Of a stretch of 64,000 bases of DNA, positions 1-15,000 are shown piece after piece (within the stretch, counting starts at the first letter, position 1; each line of letters starts with the position of its first letter). Under the pieces are notes generated by a model. It made no database searches. It was not told the origin of the DNA and saw nothing but the letters and a program-made list of their open reading frames with translations. The translations under genes and the position numbers were made by a program. The DNA is from Candidula unifasciata (taxonomy: Eukaryota > Mollusca > Gastropoda > Stylommatophora > Geomitridae), in assembly GCA_905116865.2 (NCBI GenBank), contig CAJHNH020008547.1, positions 186,001-250,000 of the forward strand, written 5' to 3'.

Positions 1-3000
1 ACTGCCTGCTAGGACAGCAGAATTGCCTGTCTTGATAACCTTACCCTCGAGACCTACTTTAGAGGTTGTAGCCAGGGTTGGAAAGCTTCGAGACACAATA
101 CCGTTAGTTGTATTATCATTTGACGCTTGCTTAAAATCCAAACTTGAAGGCATTTTAGAGTTTTCTAGGAACAAGTTGATTTTTTCCGGCAAGGAGTTTT
201 CAGACTGCAGGTTATTGGCCAATTGTTTATTGTTAGTTCTGAAATGGTCAGAAGTTCGATGAGACATGCAATCCTGTATACTACATGGCCACTGAAATTT
301 CAGTTGACCTTCCTGATTGCGTGATTCTTCTAGGACTGGCTTGACGCTGATGGAGCGGTTGGAGGAGGACTTTTGAGACAACAGACTTTTCGCAGTGGCC
401 GTATTTGGTGCTTGCTGATTCGTAACGTCTTGGAATGTATAGCTAGGCAGTGATGCTTGTACCACCGTGTGTCTTACGCTTGGATTTACATCAGCACATG
501 CCTCGTTTAGAAGCCGTTGTCGCTTTTTATTTATTTTCAGCGGTGAAACTGTCCTAGTTTTTTCAATTCTTTTGCAGTCATTAGTGCAGATGATATTCTG
601 TCGCAAAGTGGTTCGAACCCTTTCATCTACGATGTGCTGAACATAATATCTGAAATGCCGCGATTTGATGCAGCGACCCATGAGGTCACGAATCTCGACC
701 ATGTTTGGGCGGTGTGATTCCTGTCCCGGAACAGGTCTGTCTGTCTGTGTGAAGCACGATCGTGTTACAGGAGCCGATCTGAGCGCAATTAAACCCATGT
801 TCCAGATGGGTGCGGCTTGGTTCTTGTAGTCCAAATCTTGCAGATACCCTGGTGGACGTTGGTAATTTTTCCCGACTGGCTTCAGATAGCGCTGTTCGAT
901 TGGGAATTTGTTAACGTGTTCAGTTGAGAGCTGACAGATTTGATTTTCAGTTATAAGTCTAGTTTCTGCCGTCTTTGTCTTGCTGCACTCTAGTGTGGCT
1001 CCAAAATAGTGGTGGCTGCAGGATGTACACCGTTTGACTTGAGGTATTGTTTGCGTGGCCATGTTGGAAATCGTGTGCGGGGACGCTGCTAATTCCTTTG
1101 CCAACATAGCTTCAAAGGTTGGATCCAGAGACAGGGATTTGGATTCGTAAGTACAGGTTTGGTCCTTACATGTGCCAAACTCCACATCCCCCTGATACAG
1201 TTTTGAAGTGGTGTCTTGCATTTCCGAGCACAGACTTCCTAGTTCATCGTATGTATCTGGCTCACAGTCATCAAAGGGGTATTGCTTCTCATCCTTTATC
1301 TTGGCTTTAACCTCAGCCTCCGTGGAGCTTTCCCTTTCTCCACTACAGTCAGTAGAACTGCTGGACAGCGGCGAGCCACCTCCAAAAATGTAATTAAAAT
1401 ACTCTTTGCGTCCTTTGTAACTGTAAGTTATAGAAGCTCCTCCATCTATAGGTGGCTTGTCTTTGAATTTAGTAAGAAACTTGGGATGAGTGCTGGAACT
1501 TTCGTGATATAAGTACGGGGCTGACTCCTTTCTATAGCCCTGAAACCTGTTCTCAAAGGTCATACTTGGTATCGGGACATGGGCTGCGCAGGGCACATTG
1601 TTGCATCCTTTCTCTAATCCCAGCTCATAATAATCTGTGCCCACGTGCCGTCCAGTCTCAGGTGACTGTTTAGAGATGGAAACACCTGCGGGGCATGGCG
1701 TTCTGGTTGGATGATCACAGCTTCTTCTTTTCGGAGGCGAGCTGAGATCCTCTTTGATGAAGTAGTGACCGTGAAGAGACGGATATCCGCTAGCAGAAAA
1801 CCTAGCTACATCATACTCCAGGTTGGAGGAACTCAGCTCACTGTAGTTAGTGCTTTTCACAAACACAGCTGTATCATAACGATTTGTCTTTGGCTCGTTC
1901 CTATAGTTACGAAATGGCTCTTTCAGGCTTGCTTCTTTCCAGCTGTTTTCTAGATCTTCTGCTAGACGTACTATTTCGCCCAGAACTTCGCAAGTGCCAG
2001 CTTGCTTTGCACATTTATCTTCTAAAACAGCCGCGTTTGGTAATAGCGGTACAACATCAACATAACGGACATAATTACAAGTACGTGAATGCTTGAAATC
2101 ACGAAGGTCTTTAGTACTGTGTTCAGATGCAGACTGTGCCAGCTGTTTTGGCTCTCTTTGGTCTAATTTGATTTTATGCTTACACGATGTGTCTTGAGAA
2201 AAACTGTTGTGTTGTTGTTCTTGAGTGGTTGGAAGAAATGGAGCACCTTGCTTCTCAGTGATTGGTAGCACTGCTGCAGCTGTCGATTCAGCCTCGATAT
2301 CGCCGCCTACAGTGGCCTGGTCGTTCACCTCATCATCTACCAAAACAAGTTTGGGCGGTTTAGTTTGCTGATCTGGCAAGTAAGCCTCACAACTGTCATC
2401 GAGGATTGTGAAAACCGTGGACAGAAATGGCATATTTGGCATGACGTAGCAGCCGCTATTGTGAACACTAACATACATATGTGGGTACTGGGGCAGAAAC
2501 ACGTGGGGGTAATTATGATAACTGTCTGGACTTTGCGTGTCATAGGCATGCAGCATATCCTGATGAGAGACAATGTGGTCTTTGGTTGACTCTGTGTCTA
2601 TAGCAGCTTCTGGGTATTTGGTTGATTCTGTGTCTACAGCAGCTTCTACTGTTGTAAAACTGTACGTTTTCACATCTGATACTGTTGACTGGTTGATGTT
2701 AGATCGGATTTCGTTGACAGTGTTTGCGGCTGATGACATCGCTCTTAGTTGAAAACTTTCAGAGTTTGAACTAGACAGGGGCAGGCGCCTGTACTCCGTG
2801 TACGCGTGGGGAGTCATGCACAATTCGTCACTCATTTTGCCTGTACGCCTTTTTCGTCGACGAAAATTGACCTTTTGCTGGCTGCTGATAGAAGTACTCA
2901 CGTAATCATCGGAATGTGCGCTAGTGGCTGTGTTAGAAGATTTTACATTGGAACATTTTTTCATAGCAGACGATTTATGCTTTCTCCCGTATTTATGTAG

Positions 3001-6000
3001 ATTGCAAGCCTTTTGGTTATGAACTTCTAAATGCTTCTTTGGGAGCCGCATAGGGCAATTCTTTTCTTGATGACAACTACCGATCTGTTGTTGACTGGTA
3101 CGGTATGGTTTCTTTGTTTCATTCCTGGATTTTCTGTAGGGATAGCCACTTTTAGAAATCGGTGTGTAACAATAATGCCGATGTCTCCCCAAGTTTGGCA
3201 CGGGATGTTTCCTAGAATGCTTCCCTTTAGATTTGTAGAAATTTTTTTTCCAGCCGTTGAAAATATCCATAAACTTGGACGTTAGCGTCGTCACTGTTTC
3301 TAGAATATTCAGATTAGCCGCTGGATCGTTGGCCTGTGTCTGACAGAAAGAAAGGCTATTTGATAGAATACAAGGCACGCCATCTTCCGAGTGATGCTGA
3401 GAAATCCGTGAAGGAAGGTTAGGAGATGAACTGCTAACATCTGTTGCCTCCTCGGTCAGCATTTCTTCAGATGAATCGCTTACAAGGCAAGACGCACTGG
3501 ACGTCTGCAAACCGTGCACTGTCTTGAGCAGGAGACAGTGGGAGGTCAGGTTTTCTGAGATGGAATTGTTTACAGAATATACCGAGGTTTTGTATCCGCG
3601 TTCCAACGCACCACTGTTGCCTAAAGAACTGTACACTGGGCGGGATTGCTCTGTAAATGAGACAAGAGTCTTTTGAAAACTTGTTGCCCCTTTCGTGAAC
3701 TCGACATTATTCCCAGAGTTGGGGTTTATTTGCCGCCGTTTCCCGGCTTCCTGTCCAAGTAAAGCCTTATCCCCGTGGCCTCCATTGGCTATATTGTTGA
3801 CATATCTGTCTGGCTTCGGCATCTCACACAAGTGCTCATCACGCGTTGCTGAACATGGATCTTCTGCATTAAATAGAACAATCAGAGGACAGACCGACGT
3901 TTCTGTAAGGTCGGCATCACCAGGACAACGAGTTTCCCCTAGCTTTATCCTATCAGCATCCCGGGAGGCATCGCTGAACAACATGAGGTCTTCCTCCCCT
4001 TTTACATAGCGCCAAGAACTTTTACACGGGCTCTTTGACTCGGAATCATGACCTAGATTTTCACATCTATTTTCGGAAACAGCAGTGCGAGGTGAAATAA
4101 ATTCCCCAATGGTCGACAAATTAGGCCTGTCTGTGTTGTCTTTAAACAAGCATGAGCTAGAAACTAAACTATCTTGCCTATTGGATCCAAACCTGGCCCA
4201 GTCCTCTACTATCTTGCCGCCCTCATCAAAAACCAGCTGCTTAGCTTTGGTATGCAACAATAGGTTGGGTTTGGAAGTTACAGGGGGCGCTGGTTGTTTC
4301 TGCACATCCAGTTGCGGCTCTATTTGGCAACTGGCTACCTTGTGTAGTGGGGCACCTGGCATAAACGGGTTAGTACCACTCTGTAAAAACGGATTTGTGC
4401 AGATCCTGGTGAAACTAGCTGATTGTGATTTCTCCGTACCACTGGCTGCATACACCGAGGACGGTCCTGTGGTCTCATTGAGTGCGTTATGCATGCGTTC
4501 CAGGTCTTCTAAAGCTTGTCGCCTGTCTTCTGCTGAGTAGACGTTACATATTTCTGCCTTACTGATGCACATGTGATGCGTTTCATCCGAATTAGTAGCC
4601 ACCGTTGCTTTGAATATTTCGTTATCGGCAACTGGCAAATTGGGACTTCTTGGAGGTTCTGTTATAGGCTGTCCTAAGTTTCCATCTTGTGAAGACAAAA
4701 TGGTAAACGTCGCATTTGGCCGACATGGAATAAGCATTACTTTGTGATCTCCTGGCAACGCTTTCTGGGTCACCTCTTGGTAAAAGTCGCTGGCTGCGTT
4801 AATTGCACTGGTAGCTGGTATCGTTGAGATTGTCTGGGTGCAACCTGAGAAATGTAACTTACTCGCAGATAAACAGCTCTGAGAGGTACTGATAGGTAGA
4901 CTGGCCGAATTTATCAAACATTTTATGTTTGCTGCTTGCTTCTGCAGTGTGTTCGCGCCTGTTTGTGGCGACGTCTGCTTGTTTACATTAATATACATCT
5001 GGTCATTATTGGTACTAGGCTGGGTATTGTCTGTACTAGGCTTGCTATATGTAACGATACTTTCTGAACAGTCTGTGTGCATTTTTGTGTCTCTCAGACT
5101 GTTTTCCTTTTCCAGAACGTTTAATTGTTTAAACGAAAGCGCACGTTGTACTGGATTTGAAATGACAAAGTCTTGTAAAGACATCATTTTGCAATGACAA
5201 GCTGGTGAGTGGGTACTTGGTTTACAAGGGGGTGATGTTCTGGGTTCAGACGAGGAAAAATTCCTCTCACGTGCTGATTTTACGAACAACTCCAGATTCT
5301 CCATTGCTTTTTGTTGAATGTGAGAGTTTTTGACGTCTGGACTTCGAGTGAGTACTCTTCGAATGATACCCTCGGTCTTACTTGAAGGAGATGACAGCGG
5401 ACTACACAAGGACTTGAGACAACCAAGCGTGCTGGTGACTTGGGGCACGCCGCTGCAACTTTCATCCAGCGTCACAAGCTCTTCGATTTTAGAAGTGCCC
5501 GCTTCTAGAACGGGCCCATCACTTTCAGTGCCGAGATCCGATGTGCCGATACAGCTGTCTTTAAGCAAAGTTATCTGTCCTTGCTTATCAATAATAACGC
5601 TTTGATGCAGTCTGAGTGAGTCATCGAAATCGGATTGTTTCAGTAATGTCTGCGTGCTGGTTTCATGAGATAACCTTGTCTGCAATGACCGTTGTGCTGT
5701 TAGTTCAGCTCTGTCCTGATCGCTGCCATGCCATGTGTGAGAAACAGCAGAGATGTGGTTAGCAACAGAACTGTCTTGTGTTGTCTCTGTCTGTACAGAT
5801 TTGCTGCTGTTGTGCTGGATTGTATTCCGCGTGGATGTAGTAACGCTGCTTGATTCTTTGTCTTCGGGATCTATCGAGTGAGTCATATTTTTGTTATGAC
5901 CAGAGAACGAAAGCCTTAAGAAGTCACCAGGTTGGCGAAGTTTAATTTCGTCTAGGAAATGTGGAAAAACATACTCTGTGTTCCATGCTTCTTTTCTGGT

Positions 6001-9000
6001 TCTCATAACTATTCTGTGCTGTAGTAATGGACAAGGCGATGGATTAGCGTGTTTTTGTCGGATTGATGTCGTGACCGAGCCGTTAGAACTATTGCTAGGT
6101 GGAACCACTAATACATGCTGTGTCGTTGCTACACATTCACTATACGGACATGATACATCTTCTCGGGGCTTCACTACTGTGTCATTAACCCGAGCTCCCG
6201 AGTGTTCAATATATTTCCATGATCGTTTGACTTCCTCAACATTATTATTTCTTTTATTGTCAGTAATGCTCGCGAGTTCATCAATTTTGTGATGTATTCT
6301 ATTCTCATCCTGCTTTTCCAGTTTGGAGTTCATGACTTTGGTCTGTTGATAGTTTGAGGTGATGCCCAAAGGACACTCATCCTTGAAACTGACATGGGCT
6401 GGGGTCTGTCTTGTTCTTTCTCCTTGGACCGCACAGCCGCCGTGTGAAACGAGCAAACATACTCTTGGTACTCTTGGTATTGCTGTCTGTGACTTGGCTG
6501 GGCGGGGACAGCAACTAGCCGATTGTTCTGTGCCATGGGAAACTGCCCTGGTGTCTGCACTTTTGCTTGTTGACATACAAGCTTGCCATCTTTCTTCATT
6601 ACTGTGTATAGTGTTCTTCTGGACCAATGCCTCCTGTGTGCAACTGACACTGACGCCATCAGAGTGGATTTTTTGCAGTGGATCATGTTCTGTTTGTGCG
6701 GGTGGAATACTCTTTGGGAGGTCCCGTAAAAGAGTTTCCGGGGGTTGAAAATCTTTACCGAGTTTTTCAGTGGACCGGCAAACTCCACAGAGAGTTGCTT
6801 TTGTAGCTGTTATACTTTCTGTTGAGAGTTTACTTTGAAATAGATTCCCCCTTCCAGGTTTTGGCTCATCCGATACATAACATGGTGAACGTGTAGCTAC
6901 CGAAGTGCGGGTATGCAGTTCATCAGGGCTTGAAATATCCTCTAGCGTATATGGCATTTCAGAATGTAAATCCTGCTGTAGATGTTTGCTATAAAAATCG
7001 CAATGGTCGCCAGCCATAGAACTTATGGTGGGCGCACCCTGAATTATCTTGTGAGTGTTTCCTAGGCTGGGAGGCTCAGATGGTTTCACGATTAACGAAA
7101 GTCTTGTAGACAGGGTGTTTTGTGGTGTTGGGAGAGCAGGTTCATTTGCAGTTTCAGCTTTTCCGCCTTTAGGATTTTTTTGACAGGACTTTGCCTGTGT
7201 GCATTGTAAAGTGTCATTGGGGTGGTTTATTTGTAGGTTAGTAGTGCTGTGTGAAGTGACTTTTTCTGTTTGGTGTGTTTCAATCTCTGTGTGTTTTGTT
7301 TGCCGATCAGCTTGTTCCATACTTGTAGTTTCAAATATTCTACTGTCCTTGCTCTCCAAATTCCAGTGAACAAATGCAGTGTCCAAGACATTATCTAGAG
7401 AATCTACACATAGATGAGCTGGTTTGAAACGTATTGATGAGTCACATATGACTGTGAAATCAGTTGCCCCATGTGTACCAGAACTGTCGCCAACGTTGTG
7501 AAGATGTCGAGATATAAGCAGAGTCTCTTGCTCTCTGGCCACCAGAAATTGAAATTCCACCTCATTCGGTTCATTTTGTTGTTGATGCTGAGTGTTTGCT
7601 TCCATTGTACCATCCTTTACTTCATTCCTCAGCTGACTGTGCGCATGTACGTTAATCGTACTCCCGTTTGCTTCCTTCCTCCTTATGTAGTATGTGTGCG
7701 CGCTAACTGTGTCATCATTTAGTTCATTCCCCAGCTCGATGTGTGTGGGTGTGGTAATCGTGCTATGTGTTGCTTCATTCCTCATTCGACAGTGTGTATG
7801 TGCGCTAAATGTGTCATCTTTCGTTCTTTTTCTCATTCGATAGTGTGTATAGGCTTCATCATCGGGTTCAGTTTTCAGTTGAGAGTAAGCACGATCCTTC
7901 ACTGTCTCGTCATCTGTTTCCTTTCTTTGCAGCTGGCGCGTATGTGCATCCATTAAGTCGTCAACTTTCACATGAAACAAGCAACCGGAATAGTCATTGT
8001 CCATGGCACAACTGCTAGCACTTTGCCCGGGACACGTTGACAAATCAACAGCAAATCTACACCTGCCTGTCTTCTGCGTGAAGGGAGTTCGTAAATTCCA
8101 GCTACTGGTGTCCGCTGGAATTACGTCTATCAACGCCTTGTTGACAGGACCTTCAATATCATCCGTGGCTACACTAGGTTTCCAGTGGCTCAGGGCCGAA
8201 AGATAAGAACATTGCAAATCAATTACATCACAGTTACCCTCGGGTAATTTCTGCATTGAGGTAGGCGTGTTTGTTGAAGCGACGTTCGCTTCATTGCATA
8301 ATAACAATTCACTGTCTGTATTCCATATTTTTTTACGTGCAGATCTTTTTGGTTGATGAAGTCCATCATACAAATGTGAAACATTTGCCTCATCGTTGTG
8401 GGATGGTGGTTTTACAACCGCTTCACAAGATTTGAATTGTTTGCCTGAGTGACGACACCTAATTCCTGGCGCACTTGATAATGAGTCGGTTGAGGAAACT
8501 GTCTGAACCAGCACTGTAGCATTTTCTGCCACTGGCGACAGAGGCAGATTTATGATCATCTCTGTGGGCTGGTAACATACACAACTAATATCACAAACTA
8601 AGCATTGATCAGGCTGTTGTATTCCTCTTAGTCTTTCCTGTTGTGAGTTTATTTGCATGTCATGACGTTTGAATGCGTAGGTCGGAGGAACGAACGATTC
8701 TTGCGAGTACTGAGGCGACCTTTTATGTGTCAGTAATTCTTCTGGTGAACACACATGCCCAGTTCTCTGGTCAGCTAGACAAATGCCGGTGTTTGCAGTT
8801 CTGCAGGTTTGTTGCTCTTGTCTATGAAATAACCGATTCTCTTGTAGATCATATTCTGTCCCGCCAATGACATTTCGATCTGCCTGTTTAGACAGCAGAA
8901 CAAAGTTTTCTTCCATCTCTGTTTGTTGATCTCTAGTTTGCACAGGTGTTCTGGGTGAAGTTAATGCAGTTAAACACGTTTCTTCAGTTTGAGTTGTGCT

Positions 9001-12000
9001 TGCGACTGATCCAGTTGTATGCTTAAGATACTGGTGTATTTCATCCGATTCCTCATCTTTGTATGTTTTTCTACCACATGTTTCTGGTTTGGGTGCATGT
9101 TCTGCGTGTACTTTCTCCACCTCCGAGAAACAGACTTCCTCCTCACACTCCAACTTGTCTTTCTGCTGTGACGCCTGTGCAGTTAATAGTATCTCGTGTT
9201 TGTTAAGCTTGTATATGTGTGCCGTGTCTCTACTTTGAAGATTTATATTTCCTGAGATGTACAGTTCATCTGTTCCTTCTTGCAGAGAATCAGTCCTTTG
9301 TTGCTCATTATCACTGTTTGTATGCTCTTGATTGCGTAGGCGTTGCAGACGATGTTTATCTTGACAAGTGTCCCTGCTATGTTCCTCGTCTGAGTCTTTG
9401 CTCTCATACCCAGCTCTGCTGATCTTACGATCTGTGTATTTTATATTCGTATCTCTGTCCGGGTATGGTCTGGATGTCTGATCTTCATCGCTGTGTCCTA
9501 CAGTGGCACCTACCTTTTTCGCTTTACCTCGAACATTTAGTCCACATTCTTTACTTTTTTGGCCAAATCTTGGATATTTTCCCGATCTATTTGGCGTGTC
9601 ATGAGCTGACTTTCCTATATTACGATATCTGGTAGTTCCTTCTTCTTCGATGATGCAATCTTGGTGTCTAATGTGTCGCATGTGGCTACCTTCATTGGCG
9701 CTTCTGATTTCTTGCATGTTATTGATATTTTCAGGATCTGCTTCTGTATTTTGTTCCTTAACTAGGTCAGCACAGTCCTCGGGATCTTCATATGCACACC
9801 TCTCTGTTAGTTTCCTGTCATAATTTTTATTATTTTCTTCAAATACTTGGTCAGTTTTTCTACTTTCTGTATCGGTTTCTTGCAGCTGTATATCTGTGGT
9901 GGTAGATTCTTGTTCTGTATCACTTTGCTCACGTGACTCAAGGCTGACTGCCAGATTTGTGTGTTTCATTCCGGAACACAAATCTCTTTCTGGAACATTT
10001 ATGTTGGTCCCTATTTCAGTTTCTTGTCCATCTATTCGTATTTGTTGGAGAGGTTCTTCTGTTTCTTGTAGACACTGGCCTTTCTGCTCACTTCTTTGAT
10101 CTTGTTCGTCTTCTGATGTGTGGTGCATCTGATCTCTATTGTCAGGACGGGAATCTGCTCGCTGCTGTCTTTGATCTGTGTCCCCCATGAACATTTCACT
10201 CTCTTCAAGTTTGGCAACCCTCTCTTTTAAATACGTTTCGTTCTCTTTGTGCTTTTCACCTTTTTGGTCCAAATCTATATTTCTCTGTTCGTTTGTGTCT
10301 GCAATTGTTTCTGCTAATTTTCTAGTCTGTTCTCTTATGACGATACAAACACCATTTTCCCCGCTTGTGAGTGCTTCATTTCTACTCCTTTCTTGTACTT
10401 CTCTTATTTGTCGAGCGCTCGTGTTTGTGCCCTTGGTGTCTGCGCTCTCCTCTTCGGAGTCGCTATATTTATCATTAACACTTTTACCGTGCGTTTTAAC
10501 TCGTCTGATCTTGGTGTCCTCCAGGCCAGTTTCTGCCACGTCTCTGCCCATACGCCTGCTCTGTTGTGAGCTTTCTGATCTCACATGCACCACTTTTTGG
10601 TTGGTTTGTGAAATGTCCTTCTTTCTCTCTAAACTTCTGCTTTTTTGCATTGTCCCACGCCGGTCTCTCCAAACGTCCCTGCAATCGTGCCGTTTGTCGA
10701 TACCTTCATTTTCTGTGGTTCTGCTTTCTCTGTTGTCTTCCTGTTCCATATTTTTATTATACTTCTCATCTCTGTTTTCTGAGCCTATATCCTTTCTTCT
10801 GAAGGCTTTTTCTCTGCCGCAAGTCTCTATGGTGTTTTCATCAGCAACACTGTTCTTTTGTTCCGTTGCTCTAATGTTGTCTTGTCGTCTATCTCCGACT
10901 CTCGTTTCTGTATTTCTGCACCGCTGTAACAGGTAGGCGTTCTTTTCGTCGACATGTCGGCTTCTTTGCCAGGTATCGACGTTCTTTTCGTCGAGATTTT
11001 GGCTTCTTTGCCATGTATCGACGTTCTTTTCGTCAACATGTCGGCTTCTTTGCCAGGTATCGACGTTCTTTTCGTCGAGATTTTGGTTTCTTTGCCATGT
11101 ATCGACGTTCTTTTCGTCGAGATGTTGGCTTCTTTGCCAGGTATCAACGTTCTCTTGTCTTGTAAATGCATTCTCTTTTATCCTTTCTTTAGTGACTTGC
11201 ATTGCTGATCCTTGTACGAATTCCAAAACATTGAACTTGTGGTCATGACCATCATCTTCATGCTCTTCTTGTCTGGCTTGGAACTCTTTATCTGTGCCTT
11301 TCTTCTGGTCCTCTTTTCTATTTTGAATGCTACTTTCTAGAGCTTCGCACGCATGTTTCTGATGCTCATCTGCGCTCCGGTCTTTCTGGCGTCTGCTTCG
11401 ATTATTTCGCCAGATTTCGTCACTTGTTTGCTCTCTATGGTTCACCTTTTCTTCTTCATCTTGATCTTCTTTACCTATGTCCACATCGTAGGTGTTTTCG
11501 CTTTCTTTGCAGAATGCACTACTACCTTGTTCACTAATGTTGCGAGCTTGTTTTCCTTTCCTTCTCTGACCATAATCCTCACTGTTTTGTTCCTTATCCC
11601 GACTACGTGGATCAGTATTTGTGTTTTCTCGGTCTTCGCGTTTCTGGCTATGTTCCTGATCGCTAACTTTTTCATTTTCGGATACACATGTACTTGCAAC
11701 ATCTGTTCGGTCGTTCACATCTTTTTGAAAGAAGCCATTAATGATTTGCTTGTGATGGGTCGTATCTGTATCCTCTGTGGTTATGTTTATGACCTCTTGC
11801 TGAGCCAACAGCATTTGTGTGTTCTCGTGTATGTTTTCCACCACCGGAATCACAGTATTGATATTCAGGACTTTTTTGTCTTTCTCTGCGTCGTGAAAGT
11901 TGTCTTCATCTGGGCAGTGTTGACAAACTTGAGCACTGATCCCGTTGTGTGCAGGCTTGTGTTGTTTCCCTTGTATCGCTCGCTTGCTTGACCCGGACAT

Positions 12001-15000
12001 ATCATTGATATTGCTGCCAAAGTCTTTTACTTCATCACATTCAACATCAGAGGCTGACGTGTTATGTGATGACATGTCCGGCTTCGATAAGCTTGCACTT
12101 TCTAACTGTATATGACACAAATTATCTGGTGCACCATTGGCCGGTTCTCCCGTTAGTCTGATTGGTGAGTCATGAAGATTAGTTACCGCTAACTTATGGC
12201 GTGAGCCTTCTATAAAGGACTTTGACGAAACGACAGATTGTTTAGGGATATGATTTTTTGCTCGTGTTTTCATGCTTACATCGGATATTATGTCGTTATT
12301 TATACCGGCTGGGACTTTTGAAGTCTCATGACTTAGTAATACAACCCCCTGGTTTGTAGAATCCTTGGTCTGGTTTATGGCCTGGTTCATGAGAGTTTGT
12401 AGGCAACCACCTTGAGGCTGAACTTCCGACAGCTCGTGGTCGTATTTAGTGTTGGCCGGGGTTGCTTTTTGGGGAGAATCTTCTCGTGTAGGCCTCTGTA
12501 AATTGCTGACTATCAGATTACGAGATTCTCGGATAATCATTCGGCAAGTGTTGGCAACAATGTGTTTTCTCACAGCTTGCAAGCTGCTGCCGTCCGACAG
12601 CTCACTCTCGTCTTCTGAAACAGTTGGTTTCCATGGCGGTGTGCCCCATTTCTCTGATGTTTTTGTTTCTTGTTTACTGGAACTTGCATTGACAGTTGAA
12701 CCTGGCCATTTGTCAGGCATGCTCGTGCGGTTGAGGAAGTTACGATCTGCATCCCCGCCATGTTGTATTCTACTGATATCGCTGGTTGACTTGCTGTCGA
12801 CGAAAACTTCAGTTTTGGGATCAACGTGTTTTACTTGTCCAGGGTCGAACAGCTTTTCTCGGGACGTGTCCTGATACAATGCACAGTTCGATGCCGAAGG
12901 TCGCAAGTGGGGATCATTCTTCAATGGCTTCCCAGCGCCACAGGGCGAAGCACGTTCTGCTGGCAGTTTCTTCTTTCCGTAGGTGAACAATCGCGAGGTT
13001 GCATTCTTCACATCAAAACCTTCTGCTGATCGACATCGCCTTTTTTGCCATGCGAGTGGTCTTCTGTTTGCTTCCAAGTCGCATCTGTGCTTATCTGCAA
13101 GGCGGTGAAACGGGGGATATGGCTCTACAAATATGGCCCTTAGAGCAGTAGAATTCACGAAGTATTTGTCTTTGCCTTCCTGACTCTTCGTCAAATGTTG
13201 TTTAGACCAGGATATGCAGCTCTTTCTATCTGCGCGTGTGCCTTTACTTTTTGAACATCCCTGCTCTCCATGTGGACACCCTACTTCAGATTTCGTTTTC
13301 TTTGCACATATATTCTTTATGGTTACTTGCTGATCTCCATTGACATTTCTTGGATTTAGTTTAGTTATGATCTTTTGGTCTGTGTCCCGTGAAGATGCCT
13401 CTCGTGGCAAAACAGACCCCCTCTCTACATCTGCAGAGGAAGCACATGTTTGCATATTTCTGGACACTTCTGGGGCTTTTGCTAAGAGCGACGCTGGTGA
13501 ACTGGGGCGGCTAATTGTAACACTTGCTTTATCCTTCGTTAGCATTTTTAAGCTATCAGTGGGCACATCGGAAAAAACACCAGGCGGGATTGTGCATCCA
13601 ACTTTCTTGCACTGTTGCGTAGAGCACAATGCGTGTTGATCTCTTTGGCAAGGAACTTGTGTCAGAGTTGACTTGCTAGCTAATAGCCTATATCTGAAAT
13701 GCTCCTGCTTCTGTCTCTCAGGGAAAACGCCCTTGGGAATTTCTCGCTGCATTTTCCTAGTGCATGTCTCATCTCGAGGTGTCCATTGTTCACTGTTGCT
13801 TTTAACTACCGATCGAATGGGTCTTCGTTGCGTGGGGACATTTTTCAGCTGTAAAGCGTTGTCGGGTGCCTCTTTGACTGATTTTTGATATTGTTTGGTG
13901 TCCTTATTAGAATCCACGCGCAGGATAGGCCCATCAGTGGGAACTTCGGCATCAACTGTCACTGGTAAATGCTGATGCGAATTGATTGAACTGACATTTT
14001 TGACACATTCGAGTTCCTTTACCCCTTCTTTCTCCCCAGATGTGCGATCAGAAAAGAAAGATGACGGTTTTGGAGTCAAAATATTTAAACAAGCCTGTGG
14101 TGCGAATATGGTAATAGCTGGATAAGGTCTGGTGGATCCATCAGATTCTGTAGAACATTTGACACGTCTGTTGGAGTTTAAATGATCCTGTACTTGCTGG
14201 TACTGTCCATTAATTTGCAAGTTTGAAGTACACAGTTCTCTGCTCTCACTGTCGGCTGCTGGGTTTCTGGCAACATTGCTGTTCTCCTTCATAAATGGCT
14301 CTCCTTCGACTGCAAGTTTGGTTCTGTCGGTTGCCATCAGCCTGGAACTTGCCTGAGCAGTCACTAAAGCATGAGCCTTGATGCTGCTGGTGCATTCTTT
14401 GTGTACAAGGAACTTATCCAAGCGGCTGCTACTTTCAGGGTTCGATTGAATGGTAGTCATACATTGTACAGATGTTCCTGTAGCGTTTATCAGGCCCACA
14501 TGTGTTGCCTTCGTTACAGCCTGTTCAACAGACTTCCTTTTGCCATCCACTGGCACTTTCTGTGGCAAATCTTTGTTTTCTGATATCTGCTTGCTTTTAT
14601 GTAAAGAACTTTCTTCAGCATTGATCCTAAATACTGTTGTTGATGTTGCTGCTGCTGCCACTGCAGGTTGCCGGGTACAGCTGAACGAAGTCTTGAGAAA
14701 AGTATTGATTTTTGGCTTAATTCCACAAGAAGAATCAGAGAATGAAATTCTTTTGATCGCATTTGTTGTGGCTGATTTGTTGAACGTCCCTTTTGTTGAA
14801 TTCTTACAATAGCTGCTCCATGCAGGCATTTTATGATTGGTGTTGTTCTCCAAACTCGCAACACGTAAAGTTCTGTTCCATCTGACTTCAACTGCTGGAT
14901 TTCTCTGTGTGTGATCTATTTGTCTGCCAGTTGTTTTTCTTGTTTCAGATGAATCATGACTAGATTTGCTTCTCCTATTTTCATGCCTATTGTCAGTAGC

